Position numbers and translations under genes: made by a program. Positions 35,074 through 44,011 of a DNA stretch of 64,000 nucleotides are shown one piece after another (the first letter of the stretch is position 1; each line of letters starts with the position of its first letter). A model generated the notes under the pieces. The model was given only the letters and a program-made list of their open reading frames with translations. It was not told the origin of the DNA and made no database searches. This DNA comes from CAJPPJ01 sp963545265 (GTDB lineage: Bacteria; Bacillota_I; Bacilli_A; RF39; UBA660), in contig CAUUHY010000004.1 of NCBI GenBank assembly GCA_963545265.1, positions 27,920 to 91,919 of the forward strand, written 5' to 3'.

Positions 35074-36330
35074 TTACTCATAAAAATCTTTTAGTTCTTG
35101 ACTGTATTCATCTTCTAGTTCATCACTAGCTTCTTCTGTTGTTTCTTCAGTCGATAATTCTTCTTCGTCTTTCTTAGTTGCAAGTCCTGCTGCTAAAGCA
35201 CCACTTCCTAAAAGCATTCCTCCAATTCCAGCAAATTTAAGTAAGTTATTACTTCCACTTTTATCTTCTGAAACTAAAGTATCATCAGTTGCACCTAGTT
35301 CTAAATTTTCATCGCTTAAATCTGTTGGAGATACATCTGTTAAGTTACCTTCTTCAATTACTTCCCCATCTTCTAAATTTGGAGTTTCTGCCTCAGTACT
35401 TGTAGACATTTTTTCTAAAGAATCTTTGTCATTTGTTGTAGTACCAAGTTCACTACCAGTTCCTACATTATTATCTGTCGGATTTTTAAAATTTGTTCCT
35501 GTTGATGGAGTATCACCAGTTGTTGGTGTATAAATTGGAGTTTCACTTCCTCCTCTATCTCTATAATAATCTTTTCCATCTCTTCCAGAAGTTCCGTCTT
35601 TTCCAGAATTTCCGTTTTTACCATCTTTTCCAGAATTTCCATCTTTTCCGGAATTTCCGTTTTTACCATCTTTTCCATTATCACCTTTTTCAGGTTTTTT
35701 TCTAAGTTCTTCTTGCATTGCACGCATTTTTTCTCGAAGTTCTTTAATTCTTGCGTCTATATCACCATTGGATTTTGAATTCGTATCTTCATTCCCGTGT
35801 TTTTTTCTATTTTCATCACTTGGTTTATAAGGGTTCTTTGCTTCATTATTATTTGGATCAGTTTGATTATTGCCATTACCTCCAGAAGATCCACCATTTG
35901 ATCCTCCACCAGTTCCATTTCCACCTCCAGAAGATCCACCATTTGATCCACCTCCAGAAGATCCACCATTTGATCCACCTCCAGAAGATCCTCCACCTGA
36001 TCCTGATCTTTTTTTAACACCTTCAGATAAATTTGCTAATTCGCCCTTCATTTTACTTACAGCTCCAGCATCAAGACCAGCCATAGATTCGATAGAATCA
36101 GACATACACGCGTTATACCTCTCTAATAGCTCTTCAATTCTCTTTTTTATTTTAGAAATATTAATACTTGCTTCAGTTAATTCTCCTTGAGTAACACCTT
36201 TTATATTTTCAGCACCAACTTCTAAAGACTTTTGAATATTATCGTATTTGTCAAGCATTTCTTTTCCTTTTTCATTAAAGTCATTATAAAACGCCTGCAC
36301 TCCCTGTTCATCAATATAAGATTCTTTCAT
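35074..36330 (-). CDS. membrane-tailed protein with helical N-terminus, GGGS and collagen-like repeats (418 aa)
   Basis: The N-terminal 1-108 is helical with no Sec signal, comparable to ESAT-6/LXG leaders. Residues 110-152 are SGGGSNGG-type repeats. After a short coiled coil (189-213) comes a run of 13 collagen-type G-X-Y triplets (216-254; GKDGKNGNS repeated). A Thr/Pro and acidic stretch leads to a hydrophobic segment at about 362-384 (AGIGGMLLGSGALAAGLA) and an acidic tail. It follows the WXG100-like gene after 15 bases, so probably is co-transcribed. It may be an extended surface stalk or secreted effector-like protein; function unknown. Confidence 0.6.
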   Translation of the reverse strand: MKESYIDEQGVQAFYNDFNEKGKEMLDKYDNIQKSLEVGAENIKGVTQGELTEASINISKIKKRIEELLERYNACMSDSIESMAGLDAGAVSKMKGELANLSEGVKKRSGSGGGSSGGGSNGGSSGGGSNGGSSGGGNGTGGGSNGGSSGGNGNNQTDPNNNEAKNPYKPSDENRKKHGNEDTNSKSNGDIDARIKELREKMRAMQEELRKKPEKGDNGKDGKNGNSGKDGNSGKDGKNGNSGKDGTSGRDGKDYYRDRGGSETPIYTPTTGDTPSTGTNFKNPTDNNVGTGSELGTTTNDKDSLEKMSTSTEAETPNLEDGEVIEEGNLTDVSPTDLSDENLELGATDDTLVSEDKSGSNNLLKFAGIGGMLLGSGALAAGLATKKDEEELSTEETTEEASDELEDEYSQELKDFYE

Positions 36331-36345
36331 TTTTATTACTCCTTA

Positions 36346-36738
36346 TTAATTACTTTTATTATAAAGTATATCAGCTTCTTTATAATCTTCATTTTTTTGT
36401 TCTTCAGTTATTTTATTGTGGATTTCTATTTTATTACCCAAATTTTGCATGTCCTCAGAATTTTGTTTAATAAGGTCACCTAATTTTTTTAATTCTTCCA
36501 TAAATGTTTCTTTAGTATCACCCTTCCAAACATCATCTAAAAATTTGGCTCCTACCTCCATACTATCAACTGATTCAATTATAGAATCTGATCCAACATT
36601 TATATTTGCAGCCATCTCTGATGCTATCTTCATATCTTCTTCAATAACTTCAGCTCTTGTATTATTGTTATTATTATTAGCTTGTCCAATCACATCACTA
36701 GATGCTTTTAAATTGCCATTAATACCTATTTCAAGCAT
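36346..36738 (-). CDS. WXG100-like (ESAT-6 family) small protein
   Basis: 130 residues, mostly helical, with a central WKG turn (W71-K-G73 in DDVWKGDTKETFMEELKKL) between two helices. This is the arrangement of WXG100 substrates of type VII secretion. It has no Sec signal, and a 30-residue Asn-rich insertion lies near the N-terminus. AGGAG precedes the ATG. It heads an apparent operon with the 418- and perhaps 387-residue proteins. No EssC-type ATPase is visible in the window, so secretion by type VII is an inference. Confidence 0.65.
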   Translation of the reverse strand: MLEIGINGNLKASSDVIGQANNNNNNTRAEVIEEDMKIASEMAANINVGSDSIIESVDSMEVGAKFLDDVWKGDTKETFMEELKKLGDLIKQNSEDMQNLGNKIEIHNKITEEQKNEDYKEADILYNKSN

Positions 36739-36839
36739 ATTAAACTCTCCTATCTATATTTATATATTAAGTATATAGTAAAAAAAAATAATAAAATAGT
36801 AAAATTTTATTATTATTTATTATATATTAATGTAAACTA

Positions 36840-37454
36840 TTATTTTAATAGTTTTTTAATTACTAAATTATTTTCTTCATCAAACACTACTGCTACTAAA
36901 GAATTTTTGATATACTGGCTAGAATTATTAGAATTTTCTAATAATTTACAAATAAAATCTCCTTGATAAATACCTTCTAATTTCAACCATATATCTTCTA
37001 CTACATTATTAGTTACTAAATTAACTAATATATTATCAGGATTTAAATCATCTCTATATTTATCTAGCTCTATCATTTCTCTTGTTTTTAACAAATTCAT
37101 CTTATCTTCTTTTTTATAAGTACAAGCTAATTTTATAGTTTCACCATAGTTTACATATTCTTCTAATTTATCATCTATTACATTAAATTTTAAAAATTGA
37201 TAATCTTCTATTTTTAAAGAAATATTTTGAGAAATAATTTTATCATCGAAGAAAAGTTCCTCTTTTTCTTTTTTTATAAATCCTGCTATTTTAAATTTTA
37301 AACTACCTTCTTTATTTACATAGAAAAATCCAAACAAAAGCGCATCTTTATATTCGATTTTTAATTCTTTACATAGTTTTTTTAAGTGTTTTTGTCTTTC
37401 GATTACTCCCCACTTTAAATAAACATCTCTAAATTCTAAATCTTCACCCTTCAT
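36840..37454 (-). CDS. uncharacterised 204-residue cytoplasmic protein
   Basis: Not recognised. Soluble, with no signal or membrane helix. It starts with a basic helical section (KWGVIERQKHLKKLCKELKI), then alternating strands (LLFGFFYVNKEGSLKFKIAGFIKK), a central acidic section and a final strand SLVAVVFDEENNLVIKKLL. The ATG overlaps the end of the preceding pseudouridine synthase gene, implying coupling. It is the last gene of the operon that begins with the C39-like peptidase pair. Confidence 0.6.
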   Translation of the reverse strand: MKGEDLEFRDVYLKWGVIERQKHLKKLCKELKIEYKDALLFGFFYVNKEGSLKFKIAGFIKKEKEELFFDDKIISQNISLKIEDYQFLKFNVIDDKLEEYVNYGETIKLACTYKKEDKMNLLKTREMIELDKYRDDLNPDNILVNLVTNNVVEDIWLKLEGIYQGDFICKLLENSNNSSQYIKNSLVAVVFDEENNLVIKKLLK

Positions 37455-38100
37455 TTTCTATGCCTTTCAAAAATACTTTAGGTATATCTGCTTCAAGTTT
37501 TATTTTTTTATTATTTGTTGGATTAATAAATTCTAAAGATGCAGCATGTAGCATAAGCCTTCTATAAGGGTTAGTTTTAGATCCATATTTTTTATCTCCC
37601 ACAATAGGATGATGAATATGTCTCATAGAAACCCTTATTTGATTCTTTTTTCCAGTTAAAATATTTATATTAACTAAGCTTTTATTATCAAATCTGTGTA
37701 AAACTTCATAATGAGTAATAGCTAAATCTTTTGTTTTATCTTTTGAAACATAAACGTAATGATTAGCATCTTCGTCTAAATAAAGTTTTAAAGTACTTGA
37801 GTTTTCTTTCACATTGCCTTCTAAAAGAGCTAAATATTCTCTTTTGGTATCTTTCCATACATTTTGAAGTTTAATTTTTGAATCTCTATTTTTAGCAAAA
37901 ACCACTAATCCACTAGTTTCTTTATCAAGTCTATGAATAATAAATATTTTATTATTTTTATTTTGTTTTTTAACATATTCTGATACTTTTCTATATAAAT
38001 TATTATACTTATCTTTGGTTGTAGCAATAGTTAGTAAATTACTAGGTTTATTTATAACTATTATATTTTTATCTTCATATACTATATCTAATTTTTTCAT
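37444..38100 (-). CDS. RluA-family RNA pseudouridine synthase, no S4 domain
   Basis: Converts specific uridines in rRNA or tRNA to pseudouridine. 218 residues, catalytic motif HRLDKETSGLVVFAKN with the nucleophile Asp, plus LTGKKNQIRVSMRHIHHPIVGDKKYG (in parts) and RLMLHAASLEF near the C-terminus. It begins directly with the catalytic domain (LDIVYEDKNIIVINKPS), so the S4 domain found in RluD is absent. It overlaps the lipoprotein gene by four bases. The target site cannot be told. Confidence 0.9.
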   Translation of the reverse strand: MKKLDIVYEDKNIIVINKPSNLLTIATTKDKYNNLYRKVSEYVKKQNKNNKIFIIHRLDKETSGLVVFAKNRDSKIKLQNVWKDTKREYLALLEGNVKENSSTLKLYLDEDANHYVYVSKDKTKDLAITHYEVLHRFDNKSLVNINILTGKKNQIRVSMRHIHHPIVGDKKYGSKTNPYRRLMLHAASLEFINPTNNKKIKLEADIPKVFLKGIENEG

Positions 38101-38702
38101 CTTTTATTATCTTTCCTATATTTATTTGCTATGAACAATCCTGCCCCTAAAGTAATTAAAATAAAAACAATATACCTTCCATAGCCTTTATTAACAGTAT
38201 TTTTCTTTGGTTTTTTAGAAAAAAGTAATTCTATACCATTTTCTATACCATTCCACTTATAAATCCCGTTTTTTTCATCTTTAAACGTAGCATTAGTCTT
38301 CAATACTTTTGCATCAGTTTTAAAAGTAAATTCTACTTCAGTTAAATAATTACAACTTATATCTTCATAAGGTAAATATATGTAATAAGTATCTTTTTCA
38401 TCTAAGATAACTTTTTTAGAAAAGCAATCTAATACTTTAGAATTAACTATATTTTTACTTTCTCTTTTAAAAATTAATTCTTCTATTTTTCCACTTAAAT
38501 TATAAAGCAAATTATAATCATCATTATTTTTATTAGCTTCATAAAAACTTTTTAAATCATCTTCACTATTATCATTTTTTAACTTCTCTGCTGTTACATT
38601 AAGATTTTCTTTAAAAATTTCATTTTCATAAGTCAAATCATATTTAACATTACATGATGTTAAAAGAAAGATCATAATTAATAAAATAAATATTTTTTTC
38701 AT
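38097..38702 (-). CDS. putative lipoprotein with C-terminal membrane segment
   Basis: 201 residues. The N-terminus MKKIFILLIMIFLLTSC is a lipoprotein signal with a lipobox LTSC (lipidated Cys17). The mature part is extracytoplasmic, with one Cys pair (C in DCFSKK and in EDISCNYL). A hydrophobic helix at about 176-193, followed by KYRKDNKR, would give a second membrane attachment. Family not recognised. It lies between the C39-like pair and the RluA enzyme. Confidence 0.7.
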   Translation of the reverse strand: MKKIFILLIMIFLLTSCNVKYDLTYENEIFKENLNVTAEKLKNDNSEDDLKSFYEANKNNDDYNLLYNLSGKIEELIFKRESKNIVNSKVLDCFSKKVILDEKDTYYIYLPYEDISCNYLTEVEFTFKTDAKVLKTNATFKDEKNGIYKWNGIENGIELLFSKKPKKNTVNKGYGRYIVFILITLGAGLFIANKYRKDNKR

Positions 38703-38711
38703 TTATTCTCC

Positions 38712-39704
38712 TTATCTAGATACTACTACATATCCTTGTATTTCTCTATGCCTACCATTTTTCATCATATTTTCTACCATAGATTTTAATTCTTCATAAG
38801 TATAAGTTTTTTGAGTTTGTGTTTTATTACCTACTTGAACTATTTTTATTTTATCATTTTCAAGTCCACTAAGTACAAAGAAATGTCTAGTTATATGAAA
38901 TAAGACCATATTATTATTTCTTAAAGCATTATAAATATCCGTTTTAGCTTTAGCGTGAGAAAAGTGTCCCAAACTATAATGTGTATCATGCGCATCTGTT
39001 TTTAAACCTTTAGAATTTAAATATTTTATTAGCACATTCATACTACTTCCACCTGATGTACACCCACCCATTTTACACACTTCTCTTGTTACTCTAATTG
39101 GTTCATAACTAGTATCTTTTAACATTGTACATAATATTACTGCAGCAGATGTAGTTCCACATCCACAACTTGCAATGCTTCCACAAGAAGAATTATAGCT
39201 ATGTGATGCATAATCTCCTTGAAAATAAATACAAGTATTTCCAGCATTTATGTTTGGACTGGAAGAATTGTTTTTATCTGATTCTTTATTTTTGTTTTGT
39301 TCACTCAATACATTTCTTGTATTTTCTATTTGTTTTCTTTTTAAATCAGCTTTTTCTTTCTCTATATTTTTTGCTTCTTCTTCTTTTTTCTTTTCTGCTT
39401 CTTCTCTTGCTCTATAATATTTTATATTTTCATTTGTAGCTTCTTTATAACAAGATAAATATTTATTTTCTTCATCTAAATTATTTACTATCAGACTTAC
39501 AATTGTTGGTACTAAGAATATCAGTACTGCAAAGAAAAATCTTTTCCCTATTACTGTTAAATATTTTTTATTTACATCTATTTGATTTCTAACTAAATCA
39601 AGCACTGTATATATTATCAATATAATAGGTATTAATATTGTAATTAAATTTAAAATGTTTTTTACAAACAATAGCATCGATAAAATACTTGAATTTTCGC
39701 ACAT
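38712..39704 (-). CDS. membrane-anchored C39-like cysteine peptidase, copy 2
   Basis: 330 residues. The N-terminal 1-80 holds two to three hydrophobic helices (MCENSSILSMLLFVKNIL start), of a kind seen in VirB2/TrbC-like small membrane proteins. A Lys/Glu coiled coil (about 90-145) follows, then a C-terminal papain-like domain of the C39_2 type: Cys182 in GCGTTSAAVILC, His274 in RHFFVLSG and Asn293 in VQVGN. It is a tandem duplicate of the next upstream gene, with nearly identical first 130 residues and a more diverged catalytic domain. Possible roles are processing of a peptide or of cell-wall cross-bridges. Confidence 0.7.
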   Translation of the reverse strand: MCENSSILSMLLFVKNILNLITILIPIILIIYTVLDLVRNQIDVNKKYLTVIGKRFFFAVLIFLVPTIVSLIVNNLDEENKYLSCYKEATNENIKYYRAREEAEKKKEEEAKNIEKEKADLKRKQIENTRNVLSEQNKNKESDKNNSSSPNINAGNTCIYFQGDYASHSYNSSCGSIASCGCGTTSAAVILCTMLKDTSYEPIRVTREVCKMGGCTSGGSSMNVLIKYLNSKGLKTDAHDTHYSLGHFSHAKAKTDIYNALRNNNMVLFHITRHFFVLSGLENDKIKIVQVGNKTQTQKTYTYEELKSMVENMMKNGRHREIQGYVVVSR

Positions 39705-39712
39705 ATTTTTCC

Positions 39713-40654
39713 CTATCTAGATACTACTATATATCCTTTTATTCCTCTTAAAGCTATAAGTTCTTCATAAGTATATAACTTTTGAGATTTAGCTCTATTA
39801 CCAACTTCTACAATTCTTATCTTTCCATCTTGTAAACCAGATAAAACATGAAAATGTCCATTAACGTAAATCAAAATCATTTGATTACTAGAAAGAGCAG
39901 CATAAAAATCAGACTTAGCTGTTTTACTTCCATAAACTAATCTTGTGTTAAGTCCTTTTGATCTTAAATATTTATTTAAAGCTTCAAAATACGTACCACC
40001 CGAAGTACATCCGCCGCTTCTACATATCTCATTAGTAGTAAGAATAGGTGTATATTTAGGATCCTTTAACATTGTACAAAGAATTACAGCACAAGAAGTA
40101 GGTCCACATCCGTGACTTGCAATTGTAGCTTTTCCTATTCCTCCATAAGAATAAGCTTTATAATCTCCTTGAAAATATACACAAGTATTACCTTGATCTA
40201 TATTTCCAATAAAAGAGTTTTTTTGCCCTTCTTTTTCTGCTCTATTTTTTTCTCCTAAGATTCTTCTAATATTTTCTATTTGTTTTCTTTCAGCATCTGC
40301 CTTTTCTTTAGCTATATTATTAGTTTCTTCTTCTTTTTTCTTTTCTGCTTCTTCTCTTGCTTTATAATATTTTATATTTTCTGTTGTAGCTTCTTTATAA
40401 CAAGATAAATATTTATTTTCTTCATCTAAGTTATTTACTACCAAACTTACAATTGTTGGTACCAAAAATATTAGTATCGCAAACAAAAATCTTTTTCCTA
40501 TTACTATTAAGTATTTTTTATTTACATCTATTTGATTTCTAACTAAATCAATAACTGTATACATTATCAATATAATTGGTATAAATATTGTTATTAAATC
40601 AAGAAAATTTTTAACTAACAACAACATAGATAAGATACTTGAATTTTCACACAT
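39713..40654 (-). CDS. membrane-anchored C39-like cysteine peptidase, copy 1
   Basis: 313 residues, same architecture as the downstream paralogue: membrane helices at about 8-75, coiled coil about 95-145, peptidase domain about 155-313. Catalytic candidates are Cys183 (HGCGPTSCAVIL), His267 (NGHFHVLSG) and Asn286 (VEVGN), which fit the C39_2 pattern better than the other copy. No Shine-Dalgarno is present; a TATAAA ends seven bases before ATG. First gene of the operon running to 36840. Function unknown. Confidence 0.7.
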   Translation of the reverse strand: MCENSSILSMLLLVKNFLDLITIFIPIILIMYTVIDLVRNQIDVNKKYLIVIGKRFLFAILIFLVPTIVSLVVNNLDEENKYLSCYKEATTENIKYYKAREEAEKKKEEETNNIAKEKADAERKQIENIRRILGEKNRAEKEGQKNSFIGNIDQGNTCVYFQGDYKAYSYGGIGKATIASHGCGPTSCAVILCTMLKDPKYTPILTTNEICRSGGCTSGGTYFEALNKYLRSKGLNTRLVYGSKTAKSDFYAALSSNQMILIYVNGHFHVLSGLQDGKIRIVEVGNRAKSQKLYTYEELIALRGIKGYIVVSR

Positions 40655-40661
40655 ATTATTT

Positions 40662-40667
40662 TTTATA
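40662..40667 (-). promoter_or_regulatory. -10-like box seven bases from the C39-like start (leaderless candidate)
   Basis: Minus-strand TATAAA, seven A/T bases, then ATG, with no purine-rich ribosome site. Confidence 0.35.
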
Positions 40668-40691
40668 AAAAAGAAAATTTTTAAAATTAAC

Positions 40692-41000
40692 TTATTTCTT
40701 TAAAGCAAATTTTAAAAATTCTTCTTCTTCCATACCTCCGCTTTTACTGTCTGTTACTTTACCATTTTCAAATATCACAAAATTTGGTAAAAATCTAACC
40801 CCATATTCTTCTGCTAAATTAGGTAAATCATCCACATTTACTGAATATATTTTAACATCTTTATAATTTTTACTCACCTTTTCTAATATTGGTTCCATTA
40901 TTTTACAAAATGAACACCATTCAGCATTAAAATCTACTATCGCTCTTTCTTCTTTTAAAACTTCTTCAAATTCTTCTTCTGTATTAATTATTTTTATCAT
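40692..41000 (-). CDS. thioredoxin
   Basis: 102-residue thiol-disulfide oxidoreductase with the thioredoxin fold. The active site is WCSFC (Cys29, Cys32), instead of the usual WCGPC, and the cis-Pro is in RFLPNFVIF. The Ser-Phe dipeptide suggests a redox potential different from standard thioredoxin. No export signal, so it is cytoplasmic. Its start overlaps the preceding gene by four bases. Confidence 0.9.
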   Translation of the reverse strand: MIKIINTEEEFEEVLKEERAIVDFNAEWCSFCKIMEPILEKVSKNYKDVKIYSVNVDDLPNLAEEYGVRFLPNFVIFENGKVTDSKSGGMEEEEFLKFALKK

Positions 41001-41635
41001 TTTACCTCTCCCACTCTTTCAAAATAATATTTATTTTTTTTCATAATAAATTCAAATTTATATAAATTTAAATCTTTTTCATAATTTTCTATTTCTTTAA
41101 TATCATCTACACTATCTATATATCCATTATCATAAAATTTATAAATATCATATCTATCATGACTTTTTTTGATATATCCTTGTCTTATATATACAGATAA
41201 CTTGTTAAAAAAATATTCTTTTTTTACAATCATTTGATATACTTTAAACTTTGTATCTTTATCACTATATTTTAAAATATATTTATTATTTTCATATATC
41301 ACCGTTTTATCTTTAAAAAAAGTATTTTCGGATACATATTTATTAGGTCCAAACAAAGATTTATAAACTTCTTTTACTTCTTCACTATTATATTCATCTT
41401 TTGGTTTTAGTAAATAAAGTTCATTAATAGACATACTTAATTTTATTTTATTTTCTAAATCAGCTTTACTTATATTAGGATATCTAAAAAAATAAGCGAA
41501 ATACTTTTCCTCTTTTACTTCATCAAACAAATTAACTATTCTTTTATAACTGTCGTTTCTTTTAATTCTATAAAAAAAATAAAATATAGCTATTATCAAG
41601 ATTATAAATAATGCTAATAATATTTTCTTTTTCAT
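40997..41635 (-). CDS. uncharacterised membrane-anchored protein (212 aa)
   Basis: One N-terminal membrane segment (about 4-22), then a 190-residue Lys/Tyr-rich domain with predicted strands (ENNKYILKYSDKDTKFKVYQM). No recognisable motif and no cysteine. Within the 42838-to-40692 operon it lies between a Tim44-like protein and thioredoxin. An envelope role is the only inference possible. Confidence 0.6.
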   Translation of the reverse strand: MKKKILLALFIILIIAIFYFFYRIKRNDSYKRIVNLFDEVKEEKYFAYFFRYPNISKADLENKIKLSMSINELYLLKPKDEYNSEEVKEVYKSLFGPNKYVSENTFFKDKTVIYENNKYILKYSDKDTKFKVYQMIVKKEYFFNKLSVYIRQGYIKKSHDRYDIYKFYDNGYIDSVDDIKEIENYEKDLNLYKFEFIMKKNKYYFERVGEVK

Positions 41636-41637
41636 AA

Positions 41638-42330
41638 TTAGTTATTAAAGAACTTAGGTTTTCTAATAGTTCTACTTCTTTCTTTTAAAACTGTAAATTC
41701 ATAATCATAACTAACTATAGGATTTTCACAGTATCCACACTTAGGTGAAACTCTACTAGTAACTAAAGCTCCACAATGTGTACAAGACATTATTGCTCTA
41801 GTATTGTTTTTAACAGCCAATAGTAAATTTATTTCTTTTGATATTGGAAATTGATTGTTTCCAATTATTTGATTAGCTGAATCTAAAAAATATTCTTTAA
41901 ACTCAAGTCCAAGTAGTACATTTGCTACAACTTCGCCATTTTGTCTGGTAATACCAATTATCCTAGTATAATAGTGTGTAAAATCTTGTCTAACAAGTGA
42001 TTTACCTTGATTTTTAAAAAATGTTATTTGACCTTCATATTGTTTAAATAGTTCAGGAGATATCATATTTCTAATACCTTCTAAATTTAATGTATTTAAA
42101 GCTTGTTCAACATTAATATATGTTCTAAAAACATTCTTAGAAAATCTATTGTTATCAAAATTTGGTAAAAATTCAGTCAACTTTCCTTGAGTTAAACCCT
42201 TACTATCATTAACCATACCAACTACTCCAAGTTTTTTCTTTTTTGATGATGACGTTATAAAGTAAACTAAAGCAAAAACTATAATAGCGCCAAAAATACC
42301 AGCTATTATAAAAAAAACTGTATCATTCAT
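41638..42330 (-). CDS. Tim44-like membrane protein with zinc ribbon
   Basis: 230 residues: one membrane segment (about 5-26), a Tim44-like domain (about 65-180; NVEQALNTLNLEGIRNMISPELF is the helical start of this NTF2-like fold) and a zinc ribbon made by CTHCG and CGYCE near residues 190-210. The domain is thought to bind membranes or unfolded partners. It sits in an operon with two small membrane proteins and thioredoxin, which hints at envelope protein handling. Inference only. Confidence 0.65.
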   Translation of the reverse strand: MNDTVFFIIAGIFGAIIVFALVYFITSSSKKKKLGVVGMVNDSKGLTQGKLTEFLPNFDNNRFSKNVFRTYINVEQALNTLNLEGIRNMISPELFKQYEGQITFFKNQGKSLVRQDFTHYYTRIIGITRQNGEVVANVLLGLEFKEYFLDSANQIIGNNQFPISKEINLLLAVKNNTRAIMSCTHCGALVTSRVSPKCGYCENPIVSYDYEFTVLKERSRTIRKPKFFNN

Positions 42331-42838
42331 CGTCTGATATAGTAAATATAGGTTTTACATTTACTTCCTCTGTAATTATTTCATCTTCCATAACATCATC
42401 CTTATATTTAAATTTTATATCTATAGTTACGTTTTCATTTGGTTTTATCAGTTCACCACTACTAACACCAGTTATTTCATGCGTTACCATAGTTGCTAGA
42501 TTACTATACTCAAAATCTAACGAATTAAATTTTATAGATTTTAATGAATTATTTTTATAAATAATTCTATAAGTTATAGTATCATCTTTTTCTTTAAGAG
42601 TAAATTTTACTTTTATATCATTTTGTTTAATAAAATATTCTATATTTAAAGCACTTCCTCTATTAGAAAGAAAGAAAAAATCTAAAAGTTCTAACTTTAA
42701 ATCATATTTTTTTTCTTCTATATAAACATTGCTTTTAAATATTTCTTTATAATTATCACCCAAATACGTTATTAACATAAATAAAAATAAACAAATAGAA
42801 CCTATTAGAATTTGTTTTTTTTTACTATGCTTTTTCAT
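42323..42838 (-). CDS. uncharacterised membrane-anchored protein (171 aa)
   Basis: Short basic N-terminus (MKKHSKKKQ), one membrane helix (about 10-27), then an exported domain of beta strands (FIKQNDIKVKFTLKEKDD, NVTIDIKFKYKDD). No family recognised. Its end overlaps the Tim44-like gene by eight bases, so the two are probably translated together. Confidence 0.6.
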   Translation of the reverse strand: MKKHSKKKQILIGSICLFLFMLITYLGDNYKEIFKSNVYIEEKKYDLKLELLDFFFLSNRGSALNIEYFIKQNDIKVKFTLKEKDDTITYRIIYKNNSLKSIKFNSLDFEYSNLATMVTHEITGVSSGELIKPNENVTIDIKFKYKDDVMEDEIITEEVNVKPIFTISDDE

Positions 42839-42921
42839 ATAACTTACTCCTACTAAAATAATACTTTATATATCTTATAATAGTCAATTTAATTGCTTTC
42901 TTTTTATGCTATTAGACAAAA

Positions 42922-42945
42922 AATAACAAATTTGCATTTGTTATT
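42922..42945 (-). terminator. terminator at the end of recA
   Basis: Arms aataacaaat / atttgttatt overlap the recA stop codon; six or more T follow on the minus strand. Confidence 0.7.
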
Positions 42946-43987
42946 CTTCTATTAAACTTTGATCATCTAAATCAGCATTTGCCATTCCATTCAAATTATA
43001 ATGTTCCCTAATCTTAGCTTCTAATTCTTCAGCTACTTTTGGATTGTTCTTCAAATATTCTTTAACAGTTTCTTTTCCTTGACCAAGTTTTTCACCATTA
43101 TATGAATACCATGAACCTGATTTTTCTAATATATCTGCTTCTGTTCCAAGTTCTACTAACTCGCCTTCTCTTGTAACACCTTCACCATACATAATATCTA
43201 CATATGCTTGTTTAAACGGCGGCGCTACTTTATTTTTTACAACTTTAAACAACGTCTTTGTTCCAACTGTATTTTGTCCAACTTGAATAAGCTCTTTTTT
43301 TCTTATATCTAGTCTTATAGTAGCATAAAATTTTAAAGCTCTTCCTCCAGTTGTAGTTTCTGGATTTCCAAACATTACACCAACTTTTTCTCTTAATTGA
43401 TTAATAAATATTGCAATAGTATTTGTTTTATTAATAGTTCCTGCTAATTTTCTTAAAGCTTGAGACATAAGTCTTGCTTGTAAACCAACTTGACTACTTC
43501 CCATTGTTCCTTCTATTTCAGCTTCTGGAACAAGCGCTGCTACAGAATCTATTACTACCATAGCTATTTCATCCGTTCTAACTAAAGCTTCACATATTTC
43601 TAAAGCTTGTTCTCCAGTGTCCGGTTGAGCAAGTAATAAGTTATCTATATCAACACCTAAAGCTTCTGCATAACTTGGATCAAGTGCATGTTCAGCATCT
43701 ATAAAAGCTACCTTACCACCTGCTCTTTGTGCTGCTGCTATCGCTTGTAATGCAAACGTTGTTTTTCCACTAGATTCAGGACCATATATTTCAACTATTC
43801 TTCCTTTTGGATAACCACCAACTCCTAAAGCTAGATCTAAACTTAAAATACCACTTGATATAACATCAATTTTCATATGTTTATTTTCACCAAGTTTCAT
43901 TACAGAACCTTTTCCATAATCTTTTTCTATTTTTGCTATTGCTTCTGATAAAGTTAATTTTTCTTTTTTACCTTCTTTTTTTGCCAT
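42941..43987 (-). CDS. recA: RecA recombinase
   Basis: Strand-exchange ATPase and SOS co-protease, 348 residues. It has the Walker A GPESSGKTT, the VIDSVAALVP region (Walker B), the L2 loop FINQLREKVGVMFGNPETTTGGRALKF (in parts) and C-terminal KIREHYNL. AGGAG precedes the ATG. A consensus promoter and a LexA-type palindrome lie upstream, so SOS control is likely. It follows pgsA as in Bacillus, without cinA. Confidence 0.99.
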   Translation of the reverse strand: MAKKEGKKEKLTLSEAIAKIEKDYGKGSVMKLGENKHMKIDVISSGILSLDLALGVGGYPKGRIVEIYGPESSGKTTFALQAIAAAQRAGGKVAFIDAEHALDPSYAEALGVDIDNLLLAQPDTGEQALEICEALVRTDEIAMVVIDSVAALVPEAEIEGTMGSSQVGLQARLMSQALRKLAGTINKTNTIAIFINQLREKVGVMFGNPETTTGGRALKFYATIRLDIRKKELIQVGQNTVGTKTLFKVVKNKVAPPFKQAYVDIMYGEGVTREGELVELGTEADILEKSGSWYSYNGEKLGQGKETVKEYLKNNPKVAEELEAKIREHYNLNGMANADLDDQSLIEE

Positions 43988-44011
43988 TTTTTCTCCTCGT
44001 AAATCAATTTC

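Noticed and set aside
35860..36000. Possible tandem DNA repeat or CRISPR-like array (tccagaagatccaccattt repeated)
   Set aside because: The periodic sequence is the coding DNA of SGGGSNGG repeats, with no unique spacers, and is in frame with the protein.
35463..36190. Several overlapping ORFs on both strands across the GGGS and collagen-like repeats
   Set aside because: They are other-frame readings of the repeats in the 418-residue protein. Their compositions are artefactual (Pro/Asp or Leu/His runs) and they have no ribosome sites.
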